Of a DNA stretch of 52,801 nucleotides, positions 8,105 to 17,090 are shown in pieces. This stretch comes from Streptomyces physcomitrii (lineage in GTDB: Bacteria > Actinomycetota > Actinomycetes > Streptomycetales > Streptomycetaceae). Each line of letters starts with the position of its first letter. The stretch's first letter is position 1. The stretch lies in the NCBI RefSeq assembly GCF_012273655.1, contig NZ_JAAWWP010000032.1, forward strand, positions 1 to 52,801, given 5' to 3'. A program made the position numbers and the translations under genes. Under the pieces are notes generated by a model, which did no database searches, was not told the DNA's origin, and was given only the letters and a program-made list of their open reading frames with translations.

Positions 8105-9466
8105 ATGAGAAGTGCCCGCTCTGGCCGTGCCCGCCGTACCCGTGTCAGCCTCGTGGCCACCGCGCTCGCGCTCTCCGGGCTCGCCGCCTGCTCCGGCTCC
8201 GGCGGCGGGGCGGCCGACGGCAAGGTCCACCTCACGGTCAACTGCCGCCCGCAGGCCAGCGCGAAGATCGACCACCGGCGCTTCGGCGAGGACCTCGCGG
8301 CCTTCGAGAAGCAGCACCCCGACATCGACATCACCGCGCACGACGCCTTCCCCTGCCAGGACCCGAAGACCTTCGACGCCAAGCTCGCGGGCGGGCAGAT
8401 GGAGGACGTCTTCTACACGTACTTCACCGACACCCGGCATGTCGTCGACATCGGCCAGGCCGCCGATCTCACCCCGTACGTCAAGGAGTTGAAGGGCTAC
8501 CAGGCCATCGCCGAGCCGCTGCGCGCCGCGTACACGGTGGACGGCAAGGTCTACGGGATCCCGCGCACCAACTACTCGATGGGGCTGCTCTACAACCGCG
8601 CCCTCTTCGCGAAGGCGGGCCTGGACCCGGACCGGCCCCCGGCCACCTGGGCCGAGGTCCGCGCCGCCGCGAAGAAGATCGCCGGGCTCGGCGGCGGCAC
8701 CGTGGGCTACGCCGACTACAGCGCCCAGAACCAGGGCGGCTGGCACTTCACCGCCGAGATGTACTCACGGGGCGGCGAGGTGGTCAGCGCCGACGGGAAG
8801 AAGTCCCGGGTCGACTCGCCCGCGGGCCGGGCGGTGCTGCAGAACCTCAAGGACATGCGCTGGAAGGACGACTCCATGGGGTCGCGCCAGCTGCTGGTCA
8901 TCAACGACACGCTGCAGATGATGGGTTCGGGCAAGCTCGGGATGTACCTCGCCGCCCCCGACAACGTCCCGCGCATCGTCAAGGAGGCGGGCGGCGACTA
9001 CCAGGACCTCGCCTTCGCGCCGATGCCCGGCGGCCAGGGCACCCTCATCGGCGGCGACGGCTACATGTTCCGCAAGAAGGCGAGCCCCGCGCAGATCAGG
9101 GCCGGGCTGAAGTGGCTGGAGTGGACCTTCCTCACCCCGGGCAACGGCTACGTCAACAACCACGCCCGCCTCGCGCGGGACAAGTCCCCGGTCGGGCTGC
9201 CCGAGCCGCGCCTGTTCACCGGCGCCACCGACGCCGAGGACCAGGCGCTGAAGAAGAAGCACGCCAATGTCCCGGTCGCCAACTACCGCGCCTTCACCGA
9301 GGGCGGCCGCAAGCTGCGCGCCCGGCTCGAACCGCCGCACGGCCAGCAGATCTACGCGGTCCTCGACGGCGCCGTCTCCGCCGTCCTCACCAAGGAGGAC
9401 GCCGACATCGACCGCCTCCTGAAGGACGCCGCGAGCAAGATCGACGGCATCCTGGCCCGGGGCTGA
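8105..9466 (+). CDS. ABC sugar transporter substrate-binding lipoprotein
   Basis: A 453-aa extracytoplasmic binding protein of the MalE/family 1 type. The signal peptide ends in the lipobox LAAC, with lipidated Cys29 followed by a Ser/Gly linker, so it is anchored on the outer face of the membrane. Typical elements follow: YGIPRTNYSMGLLYNRALF, a domain-crossing region PGGQGTLIGGDGYMF, and a C-terminal helical lobe. ATG 8105 has a good RBS (CTGGAGGGG) and opens the operon. The stop is 6 nt before the first permease start, so translation is probably coupled. It should capture an oligosaccharide released by the secreted glucanases encoded downstream; the exact sugar is inferred from context. Confidence 0.93.
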   Translation: MRSARSGRARRTRVSLVATALALSGLAACSGSGGGAADGKVHLTVNCRPQASAKIDHRRFGEDLAAFEKQHPDIDITAHDAFPCQDPKTFDAKLAGGQMEDVFYTYFTDTRHVVDIGQAADLTPYVKELKGYQAIAEPLRAAYTVDGKVYGIPRTNYSMGLLYNRALFAKAGLDPDRPPATWAEVRAAAKKIAGLGGGTVGYADYSAQNQGGWHFTAEMYSRGGEVVSADGKKSRVDSPAGRAVLQNLKDMRWKDDSMGSRQLLVINDTLQMMGSGKLGMYLAAPDNVPRIVKEAGGDYQDLAFAPMPGGQGTLIGGDGYMFRKKASPAQIRAGLKWLEWTFLTPGNGYVNNHARLARDKSPVGLPEPRLFTGATDAEDQALKKKHANVPVANYRAFTEGGRKLRARLEPPHGQQIYAVLDGAVSAVLTKEDADIDRLLKDAASKIDGILARG

Positions 9467-9471
9467 GCGCC

Positions 9472-10428
9472 GTGCGCACCGCCTCCCGGGACGCGGCGCC
9501 CGCCCCCGCCGCGCCCCCGCCGGTCAAGCTCCCGCCCCCGGACCGCGCCCCGGCCCGCCCCTGGCGCCGGCGGCTCGCCGACCAGGCCGCGGCCCACGGC
9601 TTCCTGCTCGGCGGAGTGCTCTGCTTCGCCCTCTTCTCCTGGTACCCGGCGATCCGCTCGCTGGTCATCGCCTTCCAGAAGTACACCCCCGGCTCGGACC
9701 CCGAGTGGGTGGGCACCGCCAACTTCACCCGCGTCTTCGGCGACCCGGAGTTCGCCGCCGCCTGGCGCAACACCGCCGTCTTCACCGCCCTCGCCCTGCT
9801 CCTCGGCTTCGCGGTGCCCTTCCTGATGGCCCTCGTCCTCAACGAACTCCGGCACGCCCGGGCCTTCTTCCGGATCGTGGTCTATCTGCCGGTGATGATC
9901 CCGCCGGTGGTCAGCGCCCTGCTGTGGAAGTGGTTCTACGATCCGGGCGCCGGGCTCGCCAACGAGAGCCTGCGGGCGTTGCACCTGCCGACCTCGAACT
10001 GGTCCAACGGCGCGGACACCGCCCTCATCTCCCTTGTCATCGTGGCCACTTGGGCCAACATGGGCGGCACCGTCCTGATCTACCTGGCCGCCCTCCAGTC
10101 CATCCCGGGCGAGCTGTACGAGGCCGCCGAACTCGACGGCGCGAACCTCCTCCAGCGCGTGCGGCACGTCACGGTCCCGCAGACCCGCTTCATCCTCCTA
10201 ATGCTGATGCTCCTTCAGATCATCGCCACGATGCAGGTGTTCACCGAGCCCTTCGTCATCACCGGCGGCGGCCCGGAGAACTCCACGGTCACCGTGCTCT
10301 ACCTGATCTACAAATACGCCTTCCTCTACAACGACTTCGGCGGGGCCTGCGCGCTCAGCGTCCTGCTGCTGCTCGCCCTCGGCGCCTTCTCCGCCCTCTA
10401 CCTGCGGCTCACCCGTACCGAGGACTGA
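9472..10428 (+). CDS. ABC sugar transporter permease (MalF-type)
   Basis: A 318-aa inner-membrane subunit with about six membrane helices after a Pro/Arg-rich cytoplasmic tail. The EAA loop reads EAAELDGANLLQRV, the contact site for the ATPase. The open frame extends far upstream through the binding-protein gene in another frame, but the real start is GTG 9472, a few bases after the preceding stop. It is closely coupled to the lipoprotein gene and precedes its partner permease by 39 nt. The length matches MalF homologues of Gram-positive sugar importers. Confidence 0.93.
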   Translation: MRTASRDAAPAPAAPPPVKLPPPDRAPARPWRRRLADQAAAHGFLLGGVLCFALFSWYPAIRSLVIAFQKYTPGSDPEWVGTANFTRVFGDPEFAAAWRNTAVFTALALLLGFAVPFLMALVLNELRHARAFFRIVVYLPVMIPPVVSALLWKWFYDPGAGLANESLRALHLPTSNWSNGADTALISLVIVATWANMGGTVLIYLAALQSIPGELYEAAELDGANLLQRVRHVTVPQTRFILLMLMLLQIIATMQVFTEPFVITGGGPENSTVTVLYLIYKYAFLYNDFGGACALSVLLLLALGAFSALYLRLTRTED

Positions 10429-10467
10429 GCCGCGACCCGCACCGCAGACCGACAGGAGCGCCCGGCC

Positions 10468-11364
10468 GTGAACCGCACCCCGACACCCGCCGCACCCCGC
10501 ACCCTGATCTCCCCGCTGACCCTCGCCCGCCCCCGCGGCAGGCTCCTGTACTGGACGGTCTTCGGCGCCGTCGTCCTGCTCTTCGCGCTCGCCTTCCTCT
10601 TCCCGGTGTACTGGATGGTGACCGGCGCGATGAAGGCACCGGAGGAGCTGGCCCGTACCCCGCCGACGGTGGTGCCCGAGTCCTGGAGCCTCACCGGCTA
10701 CACCGACGCCTGGGACCTGATGGACCTGCCCACCCACCTCAGGAACACCCTGGTCCAGGCCGCCGGCGCCTGGCTGCTGCAACTGGTCTTCTGCACGGCC
10801 GCCGCCTACGCGCTCTCCCAACTGCGCCCCGCCTTCGGCAAGGTGGTCCTCGGCGGGATCCTGGCCACGCTGATGGTCCCGGCGCAGGCCCTGGTCGTCC
10901 CGAAGTACCTCACCGTCGCCGACCTGCCGCTGCTCCACCTCAACCTGCTCAACGACCCCGCGGCGATCTGGCTCCCTGCGGTCGCCAACGCCTTCAACCT
11001 CTACCTGCTCAAGCGGTTCTTCGACCGGATCCCGCGCGAGGTGCTCGAAGCCGCCCAGATCGACGGCGCGGGGCGGCTGCGCACCCTCGTCTCGATCGTG
11101 CTGCCGATGTCCCGGCCGGTGCTCGGGGTGGTCTCGATCTTCGCCCTGGTCGCGGTCTGGCAGGACTTCCTCTGGCCGCTGATGGTCTTCTCCGACACCG
11201 GGAAGCAGCCGGTCAGCGTGGCCCTGGTGCAGCTCTCCCAGAACGTCCCGCTGACCGTGCTCATCGGCGCGATGGTCGTCACCAGCATCCCGATGGTGCT
11301 GCTCTTCCTGGTCTTCCAGCGCCACATCATCGCCGGTATCAGCGCCGGCAGCACCAAGGGCTGA
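10468..11364 (+). CDS. ABC sugar transporter permease (MalG-type)
   Basis: A 298-aa second permease subunit. It has six predicted membrane segments and the EAA loop EAAQIDGAGRLRTL, and it ends in the FVFQRHIIAGISAGSTKG type of tail typical of MalG-like permeases. It starts at GTG 10468 with AGGAG about 9 nt upstream. No ATP-binding subunit follows. In Streptomyces such importers commonly share the ATPase MsiK encoded elsewhere, and that is the likely arrangement here. Confidence 0.93.
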   Translation: MNRTPTPAAPRTLISPLTLARPRGRLLYWTVFGAVVLLFALAFLFPVYWMVTGAMKAPEELARTPPTVVPESWSLTGYTDAWDLMDLPTHLRNTLVQAAGAWLLQLVFCTAAAYALSQLRPAFGKVVLGGILATLMVPAQALVVPKYLTVADLPLLHLNLLNDPAAIWLPAVANAFNLYLLKRFFDRIPREVLEAAQIDGAGRLRTLVSIVLPMSRPVLGVVSIFALVAVWQDFLWPLMVFSDTGKQPVSVALVQLSQNVPLTVLIGAMVVTSIPMVLLFLVFQRHIIAGISAGSTKG

Positions 11365-11487
11365 GCCCCGCCGGGGCCCTCAAGTCCAGCCCGCAGCACA
11401 GCAGTTCACCTCTCCCGCAGTCCGCACCCCCTCCCGCGCACCGGCAGCCCTGCCGGTGCCCCCGCCTGCCGCGAAGGAGACCCCCGC

Positions 11488-13089
11488 ATGGAAGGCAGCC
11501 CGCTTGCCGACGGCGACTGGTGGCGTACGGCCGTCCTCTACCAGGTGTACGTACGCAGCTTCGCCGACGGCGACGGCGACGGCACCGGCGATCTGACGGG
11601 GGTGCGCTCCAAGCTCCCGTACCTCGCCGAACTCGGCGTGGACGCCCTGTGGTTCACCCCCTGGTACCGCTCCCCGATGGCGGACGGCGGCTACGACGTC
11701 GCCGACTACCGCACCGTCGACCCGGCCTTCGGCACCCTCGCCGACGCCGAGAAGCTCATCGCCGAGGCCCGCACCGCCGGGATCCGGGTCCTGGTCGACG
11801 TGGTGCCCAACCACGTCTCGGCGCAGCACAGTTGGTTCCGTGCCGCGCTCGCCGCCGGACCCGGCAGCCCGGAGCGGGAGCTGTTCCACTTCCGGCCCGG
11901 CCGCGGACCGGAGGGCCAACTGCCGCCCAACGACTGGCAGAGCGAGTTCGGCGGCCCCGCCTGGACCCGGCTCGCGGACGGCCAGTGGTATCTGCACCTC
12001 TTCGCACCCGAGCAGCCCGACCTCAACTGGGCGCATCCGGCGGTGCGCAGGGAGCACGAGGAGATCCTGCGGTTCTGGTTCGAGCGGGGAGTGGCGGGGG
12101 TGCGCATCGACTCCGCGGCCCTGCTCGCCAAGGACCCCGAACTGCCGGACATGGCAGGGAACCAGGGCCCGCACCCGTATATCGACCGGGACGAACTCCA
12201 CGAGATCTACCGCTCCTGGCGGGCGCTGGCCGAGGAGTACGGCGGCGTCTTCGTCGGCGAGGTCTGGCTGCCCGACTCCGAGCGCTTCGCCCGCTATCTG
12301 CGCCCCGACGAACTGCACACCGCCTTCAACTTCGCCTTTCTGAGCTGCCCTTGGGACGCCGGGCGGCTGCGCACCGCCATCGACGAGACCCTCGCCGAGC
12401 ACGCCCCGGTCGGCGCCCCGGCGACCTGGGTGCTCTGCAACCACGACGTCACCCGCACGGTCACCCGCTACGGCCGCGAGGACACCGGCTTCGACTTCGC
12501 CCGCAAGGCCTTCGGGGTCCCCAGCGACCCGGTGCTCGGCACCCGCCGGGCCCGCGCCGCCGCCCTGCTCTCGCTCGCCCTGCCCGGCTCGGTCTACCTC
12601 TACCAGGGTGAGGAACTCGGCCTGGTGGAGGCGGAGATACCCCGGGAGCTGATCCAGGACCCGATGCACGAGCGCTCCGGCGGGCGCGACCCGGGGCGCG
12701 ACGGCTGCCGGGTGCCGCTGCCCTGGGCGGCCGCCGAACCGTACGCGGGCTTCGGCTCCACCGTCGAGCCCTGGCTGCCGCAGCCCCCCGGCTGGAGCCG
12801 CTTCGCCGCCGACCGCCAACTCACCGATCCCGGCTCGATGCTGAGCCTCTACCGGGCCGCCCTCGCGCTGCGCGGGAGCCACCCCGGCTTCACCGGCACC
12901 CCGCTGCGCTGGCTGCCCGCCCCGCCCGAGGTGCTCGCCTTCACCCGCGGCGAGGAGCTGAGCTGCCTGGTCAACCTCTCCGCCACCGCCGTCCCGCTGC
13001 CCGCCCACCGGGAACTCCTGCTCACCAGCGGCTCCTTGGACGACGCGGGACAGCTGCCGCCCGACACGGCGGCCTGGCTGCGCACCTGA
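11488..13089 (+). CDS. GH13 alpha-glucosidase, cytoplasmic
   Basis: A 533-aa (beta/alpha)8 enzyme of glycoside hydrolase family 13 with no signal peptide. All four conserved regions are visible: VVPNHV (about 105-110), GVRIDSA with nucleophile D208, GEVW with acid/base E258, and CNHD with transition-state stabiliser D320. The overall pattern (WWRTAVLYQVYVRSFADGDGDG, then a C-terminal beta domain) is that of oligo-1,6-/alpha-glucosidases rather than endo-amylases. It is the fourth gene of the importer operon, 123 nt after the permease, with an AAGGAG RBS. It should split the imported alpha-glucoside into glucose. Linkage preference cannot be fixed from sequence. Confidence 0.93.
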   Translation: MEGSPLADGDWWRTAVLYQVYVRSFADGDGDGTGDLTGVRSKLPYLAELGVDALWFTPWYRSPMADGGYDVADYRTVDPAFGTLADAEKLIAEARTAGIRVLVDVVPNHVSAQHSWFRAALAAGPGSPERELFHFRPGRGPEGQLPPNDWQSEFGGPAWTRLADGQWYLHLFAPEQPDLNWAHPAVRREHEEILRFWFERGVAGVRIDSAALLAKDPELPDMAGNQGPHPYIDRDELHEIYRSWRALAEEYGGVFVGEVWLPDSERFARYLRPDELHTAFNFAFLSCPWDAGRLRTAIDETLAEHAPVGAPATWVLCNHDVTRTVTRYGREDTGFDFARKAFGVPSDPVLGTRRARAAALLSLALPGSVYLYQGEELGLVEAEIPRELIQDPMHERSGGRDPGRDGCRVPLPWAAAEPYAGFGSTVEPWLPQPPGWSRFAADRQLTDPGSMLSLYRAALALRGSHPGFTGTPLRWLPAPPEVLAFTRGEELSCLVNLSATAVPLPAHRELLLTSGSLDDAGQLPPDTAAWLRT

Positions 13090-13198
13090 CGGCTCCTCAT
13101 GCGTACGCGTCCGTATCGAACTTGACGATCCCTCAGCACCGCCCCAGCTCCGGCCCGCCCACCCTCGGGCCCCTCCCCCCCAGAAAGGGACGAGTGTC

Positions 13199-15094
13199 AT
13201 GCCCCGAAGAGCCCAACTCCGCTCCCCACACGCCCGGTTGACCGCGGCCGTGCTCGCCTGCCTGGCGAGTCTCGCCACCCTCGCCGCCGCCCCGCCCGGA
13301 CGCGCCGCGGAGCCGCCGCCCGCCGCACCCGCGGCGCTGTCCCCCTTCGCCGTCGAGGGCCGCGGGGCGCGCGTGCCCTTCACCGAGCTGGAGGCCGAGT
13401 CGGCGGCCACCAGCGGCGAGGTGATCGGCCCGGACCGTACCTACACCACGCTGCCCTCGGAGGCCTCGGGGCGCAGCGCGGTGCGGCTCGACGCGGCGGG
13501 GGAGTACGTCGAGTTCACGCTGACCGCCGAGGCGAACGCGGTCTCGGTGCGGGCCGCGCTGCCCGACAACGCGGCGGGCACCGGGATCACCGCCCCGGTC
13601 GCCCTGAGCGCGGACGGCGAGAGCCTCGGCGAGCTGGACCTGACCTCCAAGTACGGGTGGTTCTACGGCAGTTACCCCTTCACCAACACCCCGGGCGACA
13701 AGCCGCACCACTTCTACGACGAGCAGCGGCTGCGCTTCGGCCGGACCCTGGCGGCGGGCACCACGGTGCGCCTCACCCTGCCGTCCACCGAGCGCACCCC
13801 CTGGGCGGTGATCGACCTCGCCGACTTCGAGAAGGTCGCCGCGCCGGTGGCACAGCCCGCGGGCGCCCTCGCGGTGACCGACTTCGGCGCCGACCCGAGC
13901 GGCGCGCAGGACTCCACGGCCGCCTTCCAGGAGGCGGTGGACGCGGGCGCCGCCCAGGGCAAGGAGGTCTACATCCCGGAGGGCCGCTTCACCCTCACCG
14001 ACCATGTGGTGGTGGACCGGGTGACGCTGCGCGGCGCCGGGCCCTGGTACAGCGAACTGACCGGCCGCAGCGGCAGCGATCCGCGGCGGGCCGCCGGGAT
14101 CTACGGCAAGTACGCGGCGGGCGGCGGCTACCAGGGCGAGATCCGGCCGCACGAGGCGGGCGGCCCCAGCACCGGGGTCACCCTGAAGGACTTCGCGATC
14201 CTCGGTGAGATCACCGAGCGGGTGGACGAGGACCAGGTGAACGGCATCGGCGGCGCCCTGAGCGAGTCGACGGCCGACAACCTCTGGATCCAGCACACCA
14301 AGGTCGGCGCCTGGATGGACGGCCCGATGGACCGCTTCACCCTGAAGAACAGCCGGATCCTCGACCAGAGCGCGGACGGCGTCAACTTCCACTGGGGGGT
14401 GACGAACTCCTCGGTGGAGAACACCTTCGTCCGCAACACCGGCGATGACGGCCTCGCCATGTGGGCGGACACCGAGGCCAACACCGGCAACAGCTTCAGC
14501 GGCAACACCGTGGTGCTGCCGATCCTCGCCAACGCGGTCGCCCTCTACGGCGGCACGGACCTCTCCGTCACCGACAGCGTGCTCGGCGAGAACCTCACCA
14601 ACGGCGGCGGACTGCACGTCGGCAACCGCTACCCGGGGGTGAGCCCCGGCCAGGGCACGGATGTGCGGGGCACCTTCACCCTCGCCCGCAACACCCTGCT
14701 GCGGGCGGGCAACACCGACTACGGGTGGCCGTTCCCGATCGGGGCGCTCTGGTTCGACGCCCGCAACAGCCCGATCGACCAGGCGTCCGTCGAGGTCCGC
14801 GACACCGAGATCCTGGACAGCTCCTACGCGGCGGTGCAGTTCGTCTCCGGCACCACCAAGGGCGTCTCCTTCGAGGACGTCTCCATCGAGAAGACCGGCA
14901 CCTTCGCCCTCCAGCTGAACGACCCCGGCGCGGCCTCCTTCACCCGGGTCACCGCGCGGGACCTCGGCTTCACCGAGCCCGTCTACAGCTGCCTGGGCAG
15001 CCAGTTCGCCCTCACCGAGGGCGAGGGCAACTCCGGCTGGAACGAGCAGCTGCCCGAGACGTACTGCGGCGAATGGCCGGACCGCCAGGACTGA
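13199..15094 (+). CDS. Secreted right-handed beta-helix hydrolase, GH87-like alpha-1,3-glucanase
   Basis: A 631-aa secreted protein: Sec signal peptide (about 1-36), an N-terminal CBM6-like beta-sandwich with the characteristic ELEAESA start, then a parallel beta-helix from about residue 225 opening LAVTDFGADPSGAQDSTAAF. The helix carries SADGVNFHWG (D393) and NTGDDGLAMW (D416, D417). This D then DD arrangement is what I recall for GH87 mycodextranases and alpha-1,3-glucanases, where these Asp residues are catalytic. Its neighbours (alpha-glucosidase, sugar importer, LacI regulator) fit an extracellular glucanase that feeds oligosaccharides to the importer. The family call is from motif memory; another beta-helix polysaccharidase is possible. 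Confidence 0.72.
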   Translation: MPRRAQLRSPHARLTAAVLACLASLATLAAAPPGRAAEPPPAAPAALSPFAVEGRGARVPFTELEAESAATSGEVIGPDRTYTTLPSEASGRSAVRLDAAGEYVEFTLTAEANAVSVRAALPDNAAGTGITAPVALSADGESLGELDLTSKYGWFYGSYPFTNTPGDKPHHFYDEQRLRFGRTLAAGTTVRLTLPSTERTPWAVIDLADFEKVAAPVAQPAGALAVTDFGADPSGAQDSTAAFQEAVDAGAAQGKEVYIPEGRFTLTDHVVVDRVTLRGAGPWYSELTGRSGSDPRRAAGIYGKYAAGGGYQGEIRPHEAGGPSTGVTLKDFAILGEITERVDEDQVNGIGGALSESTADNLWIQHTKVGAWMDGPMDRFTLKNSRILDQSADGVNFHWGVTNSSVENTFVRNTGDDGLAMWADTEANTGNSFSGNTVVLPILANAVALYGGTDLSVTDSVLGENLTNGGGLHVGNRYPGVSPGQGTDVRGTFTLARNTLLRAGNTDYGWPFPIGALWFDARNSPIDQASVEVRDTEILDSSYAAVQFVSGTTKGVSFEDVSIEKTGTFALQLNDPGAASFTRVTARDLGFTEPVYSCLGSQFALTEGEGNSGWNEQLPETYCGEWPDRQD

Positions 15095-15208
15095 GCGCCG
15101 CCCCGCCCCCTCCGTACGACCCGTACGACCGGCTCTCCACCCGGGCGCCCGCTCCACCCCCGTACCTCTCCACCCCACGGCTCCACCCCACCGAGAAGGG
15201 ATCCCCCC

Positions 15209-17014
15209 ATGTCCGTCGACGACACGCCCCTGACCGCCCCGACCCCGAGAACCTCCCGCCGTACCCGGACCGCCGCCCTGGTGGCCGCCGGGGTGACGGC
15301 CTCCGCCGCGCTGCTCGGCCCGGCCGCCACCGCCGCGCCCGCCCCCGAGGACCGGCCCGCCGCCTCCCCCTACCCGGCGGGCACCGCGGGGGCCGAGCTC
15401 CCCTTCGTCTCGCAGGAGGCGGAGAGCGCCGCGAGCGAGGGCAGCGCGGTCGGGCCCGACTACACCCAGGGCACGCTCGCCTCCGAGGCCTCCGGCAGGC
15501 GGGCGGTGAAGCTCGCCGCGGGCCAGGGCGTGGAGTTCACGCTGAGCGCCGCGGCCAACGCGGTCAACGTGGCGTACAGCCTCCCGGACGGGCAGACCTC
15601 CACCCTGGAGGTGTACGCCAACGGGGAGAAGCTCGACCGCGGTATCGCCCTGACCAGCAAGTACTCGTATGTCGACACCCCTTGGATCGCGGGCGCCAAG
15701 ACCCACCACCTCTTCGACAACGCCCGGCTGCTGCTCGGCCGGGACCTCGCCGCGGGCGACAAGGTCAAGCTGGTCGCCACCGGTGAGACCACCGTGGACG
15801 TCGCCGACTTCGAGCAGGTCGCCCCGGCGGCCGAGGCACCCGCCGGAGCCGTCTCGGTGCTCGACAAGGGCGCCGACCCGAGCGGCGAGCAGGACTCCAC
15901 CCAGGCCTTCCGGGAGGCCATCGCGGCGGCCCGGGGCGGCACCGTGTGGATCCCGGCGGGCGACTTCAGGCTCACCTCGGCGCTCAGCGGCGTCGAGGAC
16001 GTCACCCTCCAGGGCGCGGGCGCCTGGCACTCGGTGGTGCACAGCTCCCGCTTCCTCGACCAGTCCGGCTCCGCGGGCCAGGTCCACCTGAAGGACTTCG
16101 CGGTGCTCGGCGAGGTCACCGAGCGGGTCGACAGCAGCCCGGACAACTTCGTCAACGGCTCGCTGGGCGCCGGGTCCTCGGTCTCCGGGATGTGGCTCCA
16201 GCACCTCAAGGTCGGCCTGTGGCTGATGGGCACCAACGACGGCCTGGTGGTCGAGGACAACCGCATCCTCGACATGACCGCGGACGGCCTCAACCTCAAC
16301 GGCACCGCCAAGAACGTCACCGTACGGAACAACTTCCTGCGCAACACCGGCGACGACGCCCTGGCGATGTGGTCGCTCAACACCACCAACAGCGACAGCA
16401 GCTTCGAGAACAACACCGTCTCGCAGCCCAACCTGGCCAACGGCATCGCGATCTACGGCGGCCGGGACATCACCGTCAAGGACAACCTGGTCCTCGACAC
16501 CAACGCCCTCGGCAGCGGCATCGCGCTCTCCAACCAGAAGTTCATGGACCCCTTCTTCCCGCTCGCCGGAACGCTCACGGTCTCCGGCAACACCCTGGTG
16601 CGCACCGGCGCCATGAACCCCAACTGGCAGCACCCGATGGGCGCGCTGCGGGTGGACTCCTACGACAGCGCCATCGAGGCGACCGTGAACATCACCGGGA
16701 CGACGGCCACCGACAGCCCGTACGGGGTCTTCGAGTTCGTCTCCGGCGGCGGCACCGGTAAGGAGGTCAGGAACGTCACCGTGGACGGGGCCGTCATCGA
16801 GCGGGCCGGCACCGTCGCCGTGCAGGCCGAGACGCCCGGCGAGGTGAAGTTCAGCAAGGTCACGGCGAGCGGGCTCGGCGCCGCGGGCATCTGGAACTGC
16901 CCCTTCCCCGAGGGCTCCGGCACCTTCACCCTCACCGACGGCGGCGGCAACGAGGGCTGGGACACCACCTGGGAGGACTGCGCCGGCTGGCCCGCCCCGG
17001 GCGGGGGACGCTGA
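15209..17014 (+). CDS. Secreted beta-helix hydrolase, second GH87-like paralogue
   Basis: A 601-aa paralogue of the preceding protein with the same layout: signal peptide (about 1-43), a CBM6-like domain opening FVSQEAESAASEG, then a parallel beta-helix with TADGLNLNG (D359) and NTGDDALAMWS (D382, D383). The TERVD and FAVLGEVTERVD turns are shared with its neighbour, so the pair arose by duplication. The middle of the helix is shorter because a loop near residues 295-315 of the first copy is missing. It is the last gene of the operon, 114 nt after its paralogue and followed by a strong hairpin. Distinct loops suggest different cleavage modes or substrates, for example alpha-1,3 versus mixed alpha-1,3/1,4 glucan. 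Confidence 0.72.
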   Translation: MSVDDTPLTAPTPRTSRRTRTAALVAAGVTASAALLGPAATAAPAPEDRPAASPYPAGTAGAELPFVSQEAESAASEGSAVGPDYTQGTLASEASGRRAVKLAAGQGVEFTLSAAANAVNVAYSLPDGQTSTLEVYANGEKLDRGIALTSKYSYVDTPWIAGAKTHHLFDNARLLLGRDLAAGDKVKLVATGETTVDVADFEQVAPAAEAPAGAVSVLDKGADPSGEQDSTQAFREAIAAARGGTVWIPAGDFRLTSALSGVEDVTLQGAGAWHSVVHSSRFLDQSGSAGQVHLKDFAVLGEVTERVDSSPDNFVNGSLGAGSSVSGMWLQHLKVGLWLMGTNDGLVVEDNRILDMTADGLNLNGTAKNVTVRNNFLRNTGDDALAMWSLNTTNSDSSFENNTVSQPNLANGIAIYGGRDITVKDNLVLDTNALGSGIALSNQKFMDPFFPLAGTLTVSGNTLVRTGAMNPNWQHPMGALRVDSYDSAIEATVNITGTTATDSPYGVFEFVSGGGTGKEVRNVTVDGAVIERAGTVAVQAETPGEVKFSKVTASGLGAAGIWNCPFPEGSGTFTLTDGGGNEGWDTTWEDCAGWPAPGGGR

Positions 17015-17033
17015 TCTGAACCCCCGTACGGAC

Positions 17034-17064
17034 GAGGGGCGGGCGACCCGGTCGCCCGCCCCTC
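17034..17064. terminator. Strong hairpin terminator ending the glucan operon
   Basis: Bases 17034-17047 and 17051-17064 form a perfect 14-bp stem (GAGGGGCGGGCGAC and its complement) closed by a 3-nt loop CCG. It separates the convergent glucanase gene and LCP gene and probably acts for both. Confidence 0.9.
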
Positions 17065-17090
17065 ACCGATTCCTCAGACCGCCAACTCGC

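Noticed and set aside
13133..16633. An 1166-codon - strand open frame
   Set aside because: It is the antisense shadow of the two beta-helix genes, kept open by high GC. It has no recognisable domains and a wrong codon pattern.
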